A stretch of DNA of 12,930 nt from GCA-003244245 sp036266995. GTDB taxonomy: Bacteria; Actinomycetota; Actinomycetes; Mycobacteriales; Pseudonocardiaceae. The stretch covers positions 1 to 12,930 of the forward strand of contig DATAWX010000197.1 of the NCBI GenBank assembly GCA_036266995.1, read 5' to 3'. The notes below the pieces were generated by a model that was not told the DNA's origin, ran no database searches, and saw only the letters and a program-made list of their open reading frames with translations. Made by a program: the position numbers and the translations under genes. Below are positions 1 through 6,494 of this stretch, in pieces (the stretch's first letter is position 1; each line of letters opens with the position of its first letter).

Positions 1-2
1 TA

Positions 3-284
3 ATATTATTCGACTTCCTGGGTCCCACGTCGCGCGGTATCAATGTTCCCGTCCTGCTGGCGGTCGGCGAAAAGGATGTCATATTCTGCGGTTTTGTAGC
101 TCGCGACTGTTCGAGTGCGGAGGCGTTGCGGAAAGGGGAGGCGCCTTACTTCAGTCCGGCCGCCGAGCTGTCCACCTACGTCCTACCGGGGTCAGGGCAC
201 TCCATAGCGTTGCACAAGAACGCCGGCGAGTACCGGGAGGCGACGCGAGCCTGGCTGCGCGCGCGGTTCGATAGTCCGGCATAG
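3..284 (+). CDS. C-terminal part of an alpha/beta-hydrolase-fold protein (5' end outside window)
   Basis: This frame is open from the left edge to TAG at 282-284 and gives 93 residues. The visible part has the layout of the last third of an alpha/beta hydrolase. A beta strand (VPVLLAVGEKD) ends in the acidic residue that normally serves as the catalytic Asp. A helical stretch follows, then a strand ending in PGSGHSIALH, whose His matches the catalytic histidine, and then a closing amphipathic helix (YREATRAWLRARF). The nucleophile elbow lies outside the window, so substrate and exact subfamily cannot be stated. The call rests on the spacing of the Asp and His motifs (about 50 residues), which is usual for the fold. 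Likely cytoplasmic. The gene ends 288 bases before the next start, with no obvious terminator hairpin between them. Confidence 0.75.
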   Translation: MLFDFLGPTSRGINVPVLLAVGEKDVIFCGFVARDCSSAEALRKGEAPYFSPAAELSTYVLPGSGHSIALHKNAGEYREATRAWLRARFDSPA

Positions 285-572
285 ACGCGAACCCGTAGCG
301 CCCCACTCGGCAGCTCGTCGATGCTCCCTAAAGACCGCTGCGCAGGAGGCCTCCAGTGCTCGCGTTACGGAACTCAGGCTAACGGAATTCGCGTCACGAC
401 CGTTGTCACGTGGCCGGGCCCGCTCTCCCGACAGCCGCGCACTGACGAGGGTTCAGGTCCCGCAGCGATCCGCGTCGCAAACCGATGGTGAAAGGCTGGC
501 GACCGTGGAAGACTCACCGCGGGCGCACCGGTTCCGAGGGAGCACCTGGGTCGTCGCTTGGAGGGTAGCGGG

Positions 573-1328
573 ATGAGACCGCGAGCCGCAGGCCACCGGC
601 TTGTCGTCGCCATAGCCGCGCTAGCTGTCTTGTGGGGCATGCTCACCGCCTGCGGGCACAGCAGGACTACCAACTCCGGGGATCTCTCCCTCACCACCAA
701 CTCGCCAGCGGGCCCCATCGTGTGGCCGGCACCCATGGAGCCCATCGGAACCGGCATGCAGATGGTCACCCCCAACTGCACGACCCAGCCGACTGCGGCC
801 CAGCAGCATGCGGCGGTGACGTTGATCAACTCGACGGTGGTCGGCACGCAGCGCTACAAGAGCCTGGGAGCGGCCAAGGCGGACGGCTACGTGCCCGTCA
901 CCCCGACCGGCCTGGCCGTGGTCCACTACATCCGGGCCGCCTACGTCAACGACAGCCGTACCCTCGATCCGGGCGCCATCGAGTCGCTCGTGTACGCCAA
1001 CACCTCTCGCGGAGCCGTCCTGGTGGCCGCGATGTACACCCTGGCGTGGGATCAGGTCGGCCAGATGCCCCCCATGCCTGGCGGATGCCTCACCCAGTGG
1101 CACACCCACACCAATCTGTGCTTCTCCGACGCTACTGGCGCGGTGGTGGCAAGCACCCGGAAAGGACCGTGTCGCCCGGGCTCGACCAATCGGGTGACCC
1201 AACCAATGATCCACGTGTGGCTGGTGCCAGTACCCGGTGGGCCTCTCACCGTCGACGACTCCGACACCCAGGTGGTCCAGGCTGCCGAGCAAGTGTCGCC
1301 CCCCGTCCCCCTCAACACCATGGCCTGA
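573..1328 (+). CDS. Secreted lipoprotein of unknown function with a WHTH motif
   Basis: This encodes 251 residues. I chose ATG 573 because GGAGG at 560-564 sits 8 bases upstream; a TTG at 558 in the same frame would overlap the Shine-Dalgarno. The N-terminus is a lipoprotein signal: basic MRPRAAGHR, a hydrophobic core, then lipobox LTAC with lipidated Cys27, so the protein should be anchored outside the membrane. A low-complexity linker (about 28-60) precedes the folded domain (about 65-245). That domain contains a VVHY motif (His118) and the sequence GGCLTQWHTHTNLC, with His177, His179 and flanking Cys172 and Cys183. I recall similar proteins in actinobacteria, without assigned function. The HxH pair plus His118 could bind a metal and Cys172/Cys183 could form a disulfide; both are inference. 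It appears monocistronic. Confidence 0.8.
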   Translation: MRPRAAGHRLVVAIAALAVLWGMLTACGHSRTTNSGDLSLTTNSPAGPIVWPAPMEPIGTGMQMVTPNCTTQPTAAQQHAAVTLINSTVVGTQRYKSLGAAKADGYVPVTPTGLAVVHYIRAAYVNDSRTLDPGAIESLVYANTSRGAVLVAAMYTLAWDQVGQMPPMPGGCLTQWHTHTNLCFSDATGAVVASTRKGPCRPGSTNRVTQPMIHVWLVPVPGGPLTVDDSDTQVVQAAEQVSPPVPLNTMA

Positions 1329-1373
1329 ACGGGAACATCCGAAGCGAAACAGCGCATGTATCTGGTTCCACTC

Positions 1374-1526
1374 GTTCGCAGCGTTGACCGTGCCCGCCTC
1401 GGTGAACGACCAGTGCGGTCGCCCGCGCATGGCTAGCACCAGGGCGTAGGCGAACCGGCCCAGGCCGAGCGCAACCATCGGTCCGGTCGCGAGGCCGAAC
1501 GCCCGGCTGCGGTTGACCGAGGACAT
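1374..1526 (-). pseudogene. N-terminal scrap of a YbfB/YjiJ-type MFS transporter
   Basis: Read from ATG 1526, the first 51 residues match the start of YbfB/YjiJ-family major facilitator proteins as I know them. The recognisable parts are GPMVALGLGRFAYALVL (transmembrane segment 1), then HWSFTEAGTVNAAN (start of segment 2). A real member is close to 400 residues; here similarity stops after about 51 and the frame runs into unrelated sequence antisense to the lipoprotein gene. A Pro expected in the LVLPAMR motif is missing and the following residues are altered, so even the retained piece is degraded. No Shine-Dalgarno is obvious upstream. It is a relic, not a working gene. Confidence 0.6.
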
Positions 1527-1666
1527 CCACGCCGTGCGCTTGGGGTGTCTCCAGTCGAGCCGGACGGGTCGTGGCGTCCTGGTCTCGTCGAGCGGATCGT
1601 CGTGCCGCGCCCAGACCGCCAGGCGCGAGCTGGAATCCGCGTAACGGATCCGGAACGCGTAAATCT

Positions 1667-1929
1667 CTAGCGCGCAGTCGTGGACTCATCGACCCGGACA
1701 GCGTGTTCGAGCAGGCGGGCGAGCAGCTGGTGGGTGCGTGCGGCGGGGCGCAGCGTCCGGATTTCACCGTCGCGAAATCCATCAACGCGAGTGAGCCGAA
1801 CATCAGGTCCATGACGTTGAGCGGGTCGGTGTAGCCGCCGACCTCGGACGCGAGGTTCCAGCACGCGAGGGTGTCGACGCCGGTGGACAAGGCCAGCAGC
1901 GCCCGCTGATCGCCGCACCCCGCACCAAC
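1667..1929 (-). pseudogene. Frameshifted gene remnant, function not recognised
   Basis: Two adjacent minus-strand frames look coding but must be joined. The upstream frame reads DQRALLALSTGVDTLACWNLAS, continues through GGYTDPLNVMDLMFGSLALMDF, and then loses coding character near 1774. From the same point a second frame continues RDGEIRTLRPAARTHQLLARLLEHAVRVDES to TAG at 1667-1669. One base appears to be missing near 1774 (the junction reads as TTC then CGC sharing one C). Both halves have strong GC3 bias and balanced composition. I do not recognise the family: it looks like a soluble helical protein. It lies just downstream of the small Gly-rich peptide gene on the same strand, so the two could once have been co-transcribed. 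Confidence 0.45.
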
Positions 1930-1947
1930 TCGACTTGGAAGGGGAAA

Positions 1948-2178
1948 TTAGCCGTCACTAGCGGTGCCGCCAGCGCCACCGGTGCCGATACCGTGGGTCT
2001 CGTACTGAGTGTATCCATTGCCGTCGTTGGTGATGGTGCTTCCGGCGCCATGGCCGTCGGATCCGTCGCCCGGGCTGCCGGGGGTGCCGCCGCTCACGAA
2101 CAGCGATAGGACGGTACGAGCCAGCAACAGCTCCACGTGTTGGCCGTCGACCTCAGCAAAATTCAATGCGTCAGGCAT
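1948..2178 (-). CDS. Small Gly-rich peptide with a leader-like N-terminus
   Basis: This encodes 76 residues. It starts at ATG 2178 and is preceded by AGGAGG six bases upstream, the best ribosome binding site in the window. It ends at TAA 1948. The first about 30 residues form a non-repetitive acidic/hydrophobic head (FAEVDGQHVELLLARTVLS). From residue 30 the chain becomes a Gly/Ser/Thr/Asp/Asn tail (GGTPGSPGDGSDGHGAGS, later GIGTGGAGGTASDG) with few hydrophobic residues and no Cys. I recall short actinobacterial proteins with a similar DGQHVELLPARTVLS head and a variable Gly-rich tail, with no function assigned that I know of. There is no Sec signal or transmembrane helix. A leader plus Gly-rich core is compatible with a modified-peptide precursor or a small exported structural peptide; this is inference. 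The intact frame and perfect Shine-Dalgarno amid decayed sequence argue that it is real. Confidence 0.7.
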   Translation of the reverse strand: MPDALNFAEVDGQHVELLLARTVLSLFVSGGTPGSPGDGSDGHGAGSTITNDGNGYTQYETHGIGTGGAGGTASDG

Positions 2179-2226
2179 TCAGATCCTCCTCATAAGTGAC
2201 CCAAGGTCCTGGAACAGAACACCTCA

Positions 2227-2241
2227 TCGACACATTGTCGA
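2227..2241. promoter_or_regulatory. 15-bp palindrome upstream of the Gly-rich peptide gene
   Basis: TCGACACATTGTCGA is a perfect 6-3-6 inverted repeat lying 49 bases upstream of the start codon at 2178, where an operator in the promoter or 5' leader would sit. I see no convincing -35/-10 pair around it. Confidence 0.35.
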
Positions 2242-2822
2242 CTCGGCATATCCCCACCATGCCAGGAGCAGGCCGCGTGACAACCTGCGTTCGATCCCTA
2301 AAACTCTGCACGCCACCACCTAGCTATGGAGCCGATTTTCGGCTACTTATTCAGGATCGGAAGATACGAAGATTCCAGAAATCGAGTACTTAGGTCGAAC
2401 GTTCGGCGAGGATCGGCTGAGATGCACGCGAGCCACCTTGCGGCTGGGAGGAGACCCACTGAGGATCCGCTCAGGTGCCAGGGGACGCTGCCCGCGGCGC
2501 AGAGACTGCCGGATGTGGACCGACCCAATCGCAGCCAGCACCAGAGCTGCACAAGCGCGGTTCGAGGAGAATCCAGGGGTCGCTACGGAGATTCCCCGGG
2601 AGTGACCACGTAGTTGCGAGGCGATCCGGCTACCTGCCGCTAGCCAGGGATCACCCAAGGTAGTCGTGTCCGGCCGCCATCCCTACCAAACGACGCGTCG
2701 CGGTCTCGGCTGACTAGGTAGCGATCGCGATACCGGGACAGGGCCAGCGGGTTGATCGATGCTGTCAGCGGCTCGCGGCGGTGTACCTGACCTACGCCGG
2801 ACAGGTCGGCACGCGATGATCG
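2242..2822. other. Non-coding or fully eroded stretch
   Basis: No frame on either strand here looks coding. The open frames lack GC3 bias, lack ribosome binding sites and have shadow-like composition (Arg/Ser/Pro-rich). I see no tRNA, terminator or array. Given the relics on both sides, it is probably eroded former coding DNA. Confidence 0.5.
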
Positions 2823-2963
2823 ACCGCGCTGCTCATCCGCCGCCCGGCATCGCGAACTCGCCTTCTACCGTCCTAGTACCCACCCACCCTGGTCGCACTC
2901 GGCGAGCTGGTCCGCGTCGCTGGACGCCGATGGACCAGTGACGAGAGTTTTGCGCCCCGGTGA
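2823..2963 (+). pseudogene. Fragment of an IS701-like transposase (C-terminal region), multiply frameshifted
   Basis: Three short segments in three successive frames line up with one transposase motif order. They are ALLIRRPAS (from about 2826), then RELAFYRP (from about 2851), then PTLVALGELVRVAGRRWTSDESF, which runs from 2883 to TGA 2961-2963. IS701-type transposases of actinobacteria carry LLVRRS.S....ELAYY....PP.T.LAELVRVAG.RW.VEE.F in this order, around the last acidic residue of the DDE site. At least two indels separate the segments, and the rest of the about 400-residue protein is absent. No terminal inverted repeats could be found. It is a dead element. Confidence 0.55.
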
Positions 2964-2985
2964 CCCGTTGAGGAGCACTTGATAT

Positions 2986-3300
2986 TTATCGGTGCAGGAC
3001 AGTCCTCTGGAGCGGACCAGCGAGCCAGCGCTCAATATCGCTGCGGCTGATGAGACGTACGACCAGGAGTTCCGGACGCTCCTCCAGCAGCGCTGCCACC
3101 CTCGTCGCGGGCTTGTCGTGGGTGGTCCAGGCCCAGCGGACGATGTGCTCTCGGTCCGTCAGAATCGTCCACAGCGGTGGCTCGAGGTTGCCGTTCCACA
3201 GCACCTGCCGACTCAGCCGTCGACGCACGGTTCGTCCAATTACCTGCCGCATGACAAGCGCCCGACCCAAGTCCAACCAAACAGATGCCATCGGCGGCAT
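2986..3300 (-). pseudogene. 3' half of a nucleoside/adenylate-kinase-like gene lacking its P-loop
   Basis: The frame ends at TAA 2986-2988. From ATG 3300 it gives 104 residues: SVWLDLGRALVMRQVIGRTV, then LWNGNLEP, then a REHIVRWAWTTH segment and ERPELLVVRLISRSDIERWLAG. This is the C-terminal half of small P-loop kinases of the adenylate-kinase/topology-modulation type, which normally open with GxxGxGKST and total about 170-190 residues. The P-loop and the first about 80 residues are missing. The frame is open upstream (RYDGVTQSAGA) only until it enters the 3' end of the neighbouring kinase gene at 3336. There is no Shine-Dalgarno before ATG 3300. It is probably a non-functional 5'-truncated gene; a small translated product cannot be excluded. 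Confidence 0.6.
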
Positions 3301-3335
3301 GGCGCCGGCGGACTGGGTGACGCCGTCGTACCGCG

Positions 3336-3968
3336 CTATACCTCGTCCAGTATGACCACCTCACGTTCGGGGTCGTGCGGGATGATGGGTAGTCCCGAGA
3401 CGAGGTAGTCGGCCCGACGGGGAGCACCATCGTCGGCGAAGAATGCGTCCTCGGCCCGCATCCACTCCGTCCATAAGGGGCGTCGTTCCTCACCGTCTCG
3501 GGCCACTCCCCGCCGCAGCCGCTCAGATCGCGGAGCGTGCACCCACAACGCCATCGTCAACGTGTGGGCAATAGCGCGCCGGGAGCACGAGATCCCCTCA
3601 ACGATCACCAGCTCGGCGGGCGGGATCTCGACCCAACCGTTCACGCCCTCGCCGAGTGGGTCCCCAGCCCAGTCCCGTACGCGGTAGCGTGCGCCCCGTC
3701 CAGCCAACACCGGCCGTAGCGCTTCGCGCTCCAGCCGGTCCCACCACCGGTCGAGGTCGTGCCAGGACAAGAAGTCATCGACCCGCACCACAGGCACGCC
3801 GCCAGAGACGGCGGCGAGTGCTCGTGCCAACGTGGACTTTCCCGCACCACCGCATCCATCAATCGCGACCAGACGAGTCGGCGTCGGGCTCGGGCGAGCC
3901 CTGATCTCCCGGACGAGGGCAGCCAGGCTATAGGGGCGCTCACCCATCGTCGAAACTCTACTTACCAT
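3336..3968 (-). CDS. Uridine-kinase-like P-loop NTPase
   Basis: This encodes 210 residues from ATG 3968 (an internal ATG at 3947 would give 203). Residues 33-45 (LVAIDGCGGAGKS) are strand 1 plus a Walker A loop, with Lys44 and Ser45. VRVDDF (62-66) follows, the position where uridine/phosphoribulokinase-like enzymes place a substrate-binding Asp. VIVEGI (121-126) is a Walker B-like strand. The ending WTEWMRAEDAFFADD, then RADYLVSG, is typical of small actinobacterial uridine-kinase-like ATPases. The role is probably phosphorylation of a nucleoside or other small hydroxyl substrate with ATP in the cytoplasm; the true substrate is unknown. The start overlaps the stop of a small frame at 3962-4084 (ATGGTAA), which favours ATG 3968. 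In-frame extension to 4184 is possible but runs through low-quality sequence into amt, so I rejected it. Confidence 0.8.
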   Translation of the reverse strand: MVSRVSTMGERPYSLAALVREIRARPSPTPTRLVAIDGCGGAGKSTLARALAAVSGGVPVVRVDDFLSWHDLDRWWDRLEREALRPVLAGRGARYRVRDWAGDPLGEGVNGWVEIPPAELVIVEGISCSRRAIAHTLTMALWVHAPRSERLRRGVARDGEERRPLWTEWMRAEDAFFADDGAPRRADYLVSGLPIIPHDPEREVVILDEV

Positions 3969-4084
3969 CCCAGCAGACGATCGACCTGTGGGACACCGAT
4001 GCCCCGTTCGCACGGGGCGCGGAACACCGCGACGACGTTGCCCCGATAGGCCGCGAACACCGCCCAGTCGGCGTCGGTGAACAC
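3962..4084 (-). CDS. Possible 40-residue protein, or the C-terminal tail of a lost gene
   Basis: From GTG 4084 the frame reads VFTDADWAVFAAYRGNVVAV, then RAPCERGIGVPQVDRLLGW, and stops at TAA 3964-3962. Composition is protein-like, with regular hydrophobic spacing. GAGAGG lies four bases upstream of GTG. Its stop overlaps the kinase start, as in coupled operons. The frame remains open further upstream into the amt promoter region, so it may be the tail of a longer gene cut off by the amt operon. I do not recognise the family. Confidence 0.35.
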   Translation of the reverse strand: MFTDADWAVFAAYRGNVVAVFRAPCERGIGVPQVDRLLGW

Positions 4085-4128
4085 AGCGCCTCTCGGCCGT
4101 AACCAACCCGGGGACCGATAATCCGGAG

Positions 4129-5436
4129 ATGGACAGCGGAAACACGGCGTTCGTACTCGTCTGCGCGGCGTTGGTGATGCTCATGACGCCGGGCCTGGCC
4201 TTCTTCTACGCCGGCATGGTGCGGGCCCGCAGCGCGCTCAACATGATGATGATGAGCATGGTGACGCTCGGTGTCGTCGCGCTGATCTGGGTGTTGTTCG
4301 GCTTCTCGCTGGCGTTCGGTGACTCCCACGCCGGGCTGATCGGCGGGTTCGGCTTCGTCGGCTTGCGGGTGCCCGGGGTGGTGGTCGGGAAAGGTGTTCC
4401 GCTGGCGGCCTTCGCCATGTTCGAGCTGATGTTCGCGATCATCACCGCGGCGCTGCTGTCCGGGGCGATCGCCGACCGGGCGCGGTTCTGGTCCTGGACG
4501 GTGTTCGTCGCGCTGTGGACGGTGGGGGTCTACGTCCCGCTGGCCCACTGGATCTTCGCGTTCGACGGTTTCTCCGGGGCCCACGGCGGCTGGCTGGCGA
4601 ACCGGCTGGGCGTGCTCGACTTCGCCGGGGGCACGGCGGTAGAGGTCAACTCCGGGATGTCCGCGCTCGCGCTGGCGCTGGTCCTGGGCCGGCGCCGGGG
4701 CTGGCCGAGCGAGCCAATGCGCCCGCACAACCTGCCGGCCACGCTGCTCGGCGCCGGGTTGCTGTGGTTCGGCTGGTACGGCTTCAACGCGGGTTCGGCG
4801 CTCGCCGCGGGCGCGGTCGCGGCCAACGCGTTCCTCACCACCACGGTCGCGCCAGCGGCCGCAGTGCTCGCCTGGCTGGTCGTCGAACACCGCCTCGACG
4901 GCCGACCCAGCAGCCTCGGCGCGGCGTCGGCTGCGGTCGCCGGGCTGGTCGGCATTACCCCGGCCGGCGGCTACGTCGACACGTTCGGCGCGATCGTCAT
5001 CGGGCTGGCCTGCGGCGTGGTCTGCCAGCTCGCGATCCGGCTGAAGTACCGGCTGGGCTACGACGACTCGCTCGACGTGGTCGCCATCCACGGCGTCGGC
5101 GGAGCGGTCGGGCTGCTACTGACCGGGCTGTTCGCGACCACCGCCGTCAACTCCGCGGGCGCGAACGGGCTGTTCTACGGGGGCGGGGGCAGCCAGCTCG
5201 GCAGGCAGGCCATCGGGGTGCTGGTGGCCGCCGGGTACGCGTTCGTAGTCACCTTCGGACTCGCCTGGCTGGTCCGTGCCACGATTGGGTTCCGGGTCGC
5301 CCCCGAGGTCGAAGCCGAGGGCATCGACGAAGCCGAGCACGCCGAGAGCGCGTACGAGTTCTCGCCGCTCACCACGACGGGCCGCGACACGGTGCTGCCG
5401 TCCCACCCGGTGACGCACGAGGGGAGCGCGACATGA
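4129..5436 (+). CDS. amt: Ammonium transporter Amt with Glu in place of the first pore His
   Basis: This encodes 435 residues, a trimeric inner-membrane ammonium channel/transporter. It begins directly with transmembrane helix 1 (TPGLAFFYAGMVRARS), which matches family starts without a signal peptide. Family landmarks: MFAIIT with Phe102 (outer Phe gate), LDFAGGT with Asp164 (essential Asp), WYGFNAGSA with Phe219 and Ser223, and AIHGVGGAVG with His321 (second His of the twin-His pair). The first His, normally in DFAGGTVVH, is Glu172 here (DFAGGTAVEVNSG). The C-terminal tail (about 390-435) is cytoplasmic; in the family it transmits PII control. The stop overlaps the glnK start by four bases (ATGA). 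A CGGAG touches the start codon and gives poor spacing, so translation signals are weak. No certain GlnR box was identified upstream. Confidence 0.95.
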   Translation: MDSGNTAFVLVCAALVMLMTPGLAFFYAGMVRARSALNMMMMSMVTLGVVALIWVLFGFSLAFGDSHAGLIGGFGFVGLRVPGVVVGKGVPLAAFAMFELMFAIITAALLSGAIADRARFWSWTVFVALWTVGVYVPLAHWIFAFDGFSGAHGGWLANRLGVLDFAGGTAVEVNSGMSALALALVLGRRRGWPSEPMRPHNLPATLLGAGLLWFGWYGFNAGSALAAGAVAANAFLTTTVAPAAAVLAWLVVEHRLDGRPSSLGAASAAVAGLVGITPAGGYVDTFGAIVIGLACGVVCQLAIRLKYRLGYDDSLDVVAIHGVGGAVGLLLTGLFATTAVNSAGANGLFYGGGGSQLGRQAIGVLVAAGYAFVVTFGLAWLVRATIGFRVAPEVEAEGIDEAEHAESAYEFSPLTTTGRDTVLPSHPVTHEGSAT

Positions 5437-5771
5437 AGCTGGTAACCGCGATCGTCAAGCCGTTCGCGCTGGGCGACGTCAAGGCCGCGCTGGAACGCCT
5501 CGGCGTGCTGGGGATGACGGTGAGCGAGGTGCAGGGCTACGGCCGGCAGAAGGGACACACCGAGGTCTACCGGGGCGCGGAGTACAAGGTCGATTTCGTG
5601 CCCAAAATTCGGGTCGAGGTCGTGGTCGACGAGGCGCGGGTGGACAAGACCGTCGACGCGCTGGTCGAGGCGGCTCGAACCGGAAAGATCGGGGACGGGA
5701 AGATCTGGGTCACTCCAGTGGAGACCGTGGTCCGGGTGCGAACCGGGGAGCGCGGTCTGGACGCCCTGTGA
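5433..5771 (+). CDS. glnK: PII nitrogen regulatory protein GlnK
   Basis: This encodes 112 residues, the normal PII length. PII trimers sense 2-oxoglutarate and ATP/ADP and insert their T-loops into the Amt pore when nitrogen is plentiful. Visible signatures: MKLVTAIVKPF at the N-terminus; the T-loop region YGRQKGHTEVYRGAEY with Tyr51, the residue uridylylated in enterobacteria and adenylylated in actinobacteria; and the B-loop TGKIGDGKIWV (about 83-93), which binds nucleotide phosphates. The Shine-Dalgarno is GAGGGGA within the 3' end of amt, and the ATGA overlap means the two are translated together. No glnD follows: the next gene is convergent. glnK rather than glnB is chosen because of the amt linkage. 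Confidence 0.95.
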   Translation: MKLVTAIVKPFALGDVKAALERLGVLGMTVSEVQGYGRQKGHTEVYRGAEYKVDFVPKIRVEVVVDEARVDKTVDALVEAARTGKIGDGKIWVTPVETVVRVRTGERGLDAL

Positions 5772-5820
5772 CGCAGACCCCCGCCGCGGATCAACAGCGC
5801 AGTGCAGTTTCCCTGAGACG

Positions 5821-6225
5821 TCAGCTGCGTGGAGGTCCGCTGACCGGATCCGGGTGGCCATCACCGCGGCTAGCGATCAGCGCGCGAATGGAATCGACCG
5901 ACAACGCGGACTTGGGCAGAAAACCAACCACCGGGCTAGCGGCGATCAGTTCGGTGTAGTCCTGCTCGGCGTTGGAGATCAGGATCATCCGGGTGCGCCC
6001 CAGGCTGGCGTCCTGGGACAGTCGCCGGGCCAGGTCAAAACCGCTCTCCCCACCAAGGTCGATGTCGAGCAGCGCGATATCCGGCCGCAGCTCGGTGGCT
6101 TGCTGGAGGGCCTCAGCACTAGTCGACGCCACGCCGACGACCATCAGCCCCTGCCGTTCCAGCAAGCCACGGGCGGCGTCCAGGAAGCGAGGGCTGTCAT
6201 CAACGATGAGACAGCGCAATGTCAT
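5821..6225 (-). CDS. Stand-alone response-regulator receiver protein
   Basis: This encodes 134 residues. A single CheY-like receiver domain (4-118) has the full set of key residues: acidic pair Asp9/Asp10 (IVDDS), phospho-acceptor Asp54 (ALLDID), Ser84 in the Thr/Ser switch position (ILIS), and Lys105 (FLPKS). After residue 120 there is only a Gly/Pro/Asp-rich tail with no DNA-binding output domain. It could act by protein contact or as an intermediate in a phosphorelay. No histidine kinase is adjacent; the nearest kinase trace (11336-11589) is degraded. The gene is convergent with glnK, 49 bases apart, and divergent from the 6495 gene. The ribosome binding site is weak. An 18-bp palindrome lies 35 bases upstream. 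Confidence 0.88.
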   Translation of the reverse strand: MTLRCLIVDDSPRFLDAARGLLERQGLMVVGVASTSAEALQQATELRPDIALLDIDLGGESGFDLARRLSQDASLGRTRMILISNAEQDYTELIAASPVVGFLPKSALSVDSIRALIASRGDGHPDPVSGPPRS

Positions 6226-6259
6226 GACACCAGGATCGCACCGCGGCCGCCCGGGGCGC

Positions 6260-6277
6260 CTTCCGGCTAGCCGGAAG
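6260..6277. promoter_or_regulatory. Perfect 18-bp palindrome upstream of the receiver gene
   Basis: CTTCCGGCTAGCCGGAAG reads identically on both strands. It lies 35-52 bases before the receiver start at 6225, in the 269-base divergent region. A dimeric repressor site or a leader hairpin are both possible. There is no U-tract, so a terminator is unlikely. Confidence 0.4.
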
Positions 6278-6494
6278 CTCGCACTGTGCCGACAAAGGGA
6301 CGGGTTTCGCCAAGGAGCGGAACCAGGCTACGGCCTGTACGCCGGGCCTCTCTGCGGCGACAAACGGGGGTTTACCACCATTCTTTCTGGGGGTCACCAG
6401 GATGGTCCTGCTTGTGGTGGCGGCGCATCCTGTAACGGTTCGAAAACACGAAACGACATCAGCCAGGTGATGGAGGAATGGAAGGAGAACCGCG

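Noticed and set aside
4077..4125. GlnR-type site upstream of amt
   Set aside because: GTGAAC and GTAAC half-like elements occur, but the spacing and the middle GAAAC element do not match the consensus well enough.
3969..4184. N-terminal extension of the uridine-kinase-like protein
   Set aside because: It would run into the amt coding region and adds low-complexity Arg-rich sequence; ATG 3968 fits family length.
3958..5091. 377-codon open frame antisense to amt
   Set aside because: Rich in Arg, Glu, His, Asp, Pro and Gln with no domain; it is the mirror of a GC3-biased membrane protein gene.
4515..5771. Long frame through amt ending in glnK
   Set aside because: Only the last 112 codons (from ATG 5433) are PII; the upstream part is an out-of-frame reading of amt rich in Arg and Gly.
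6370..6420. CCACCA...TGGTGG inverted arms before the 75-residue gene
   Set aside because: Only six pairs across a loop of over 30 bases; easily chance in this composition.
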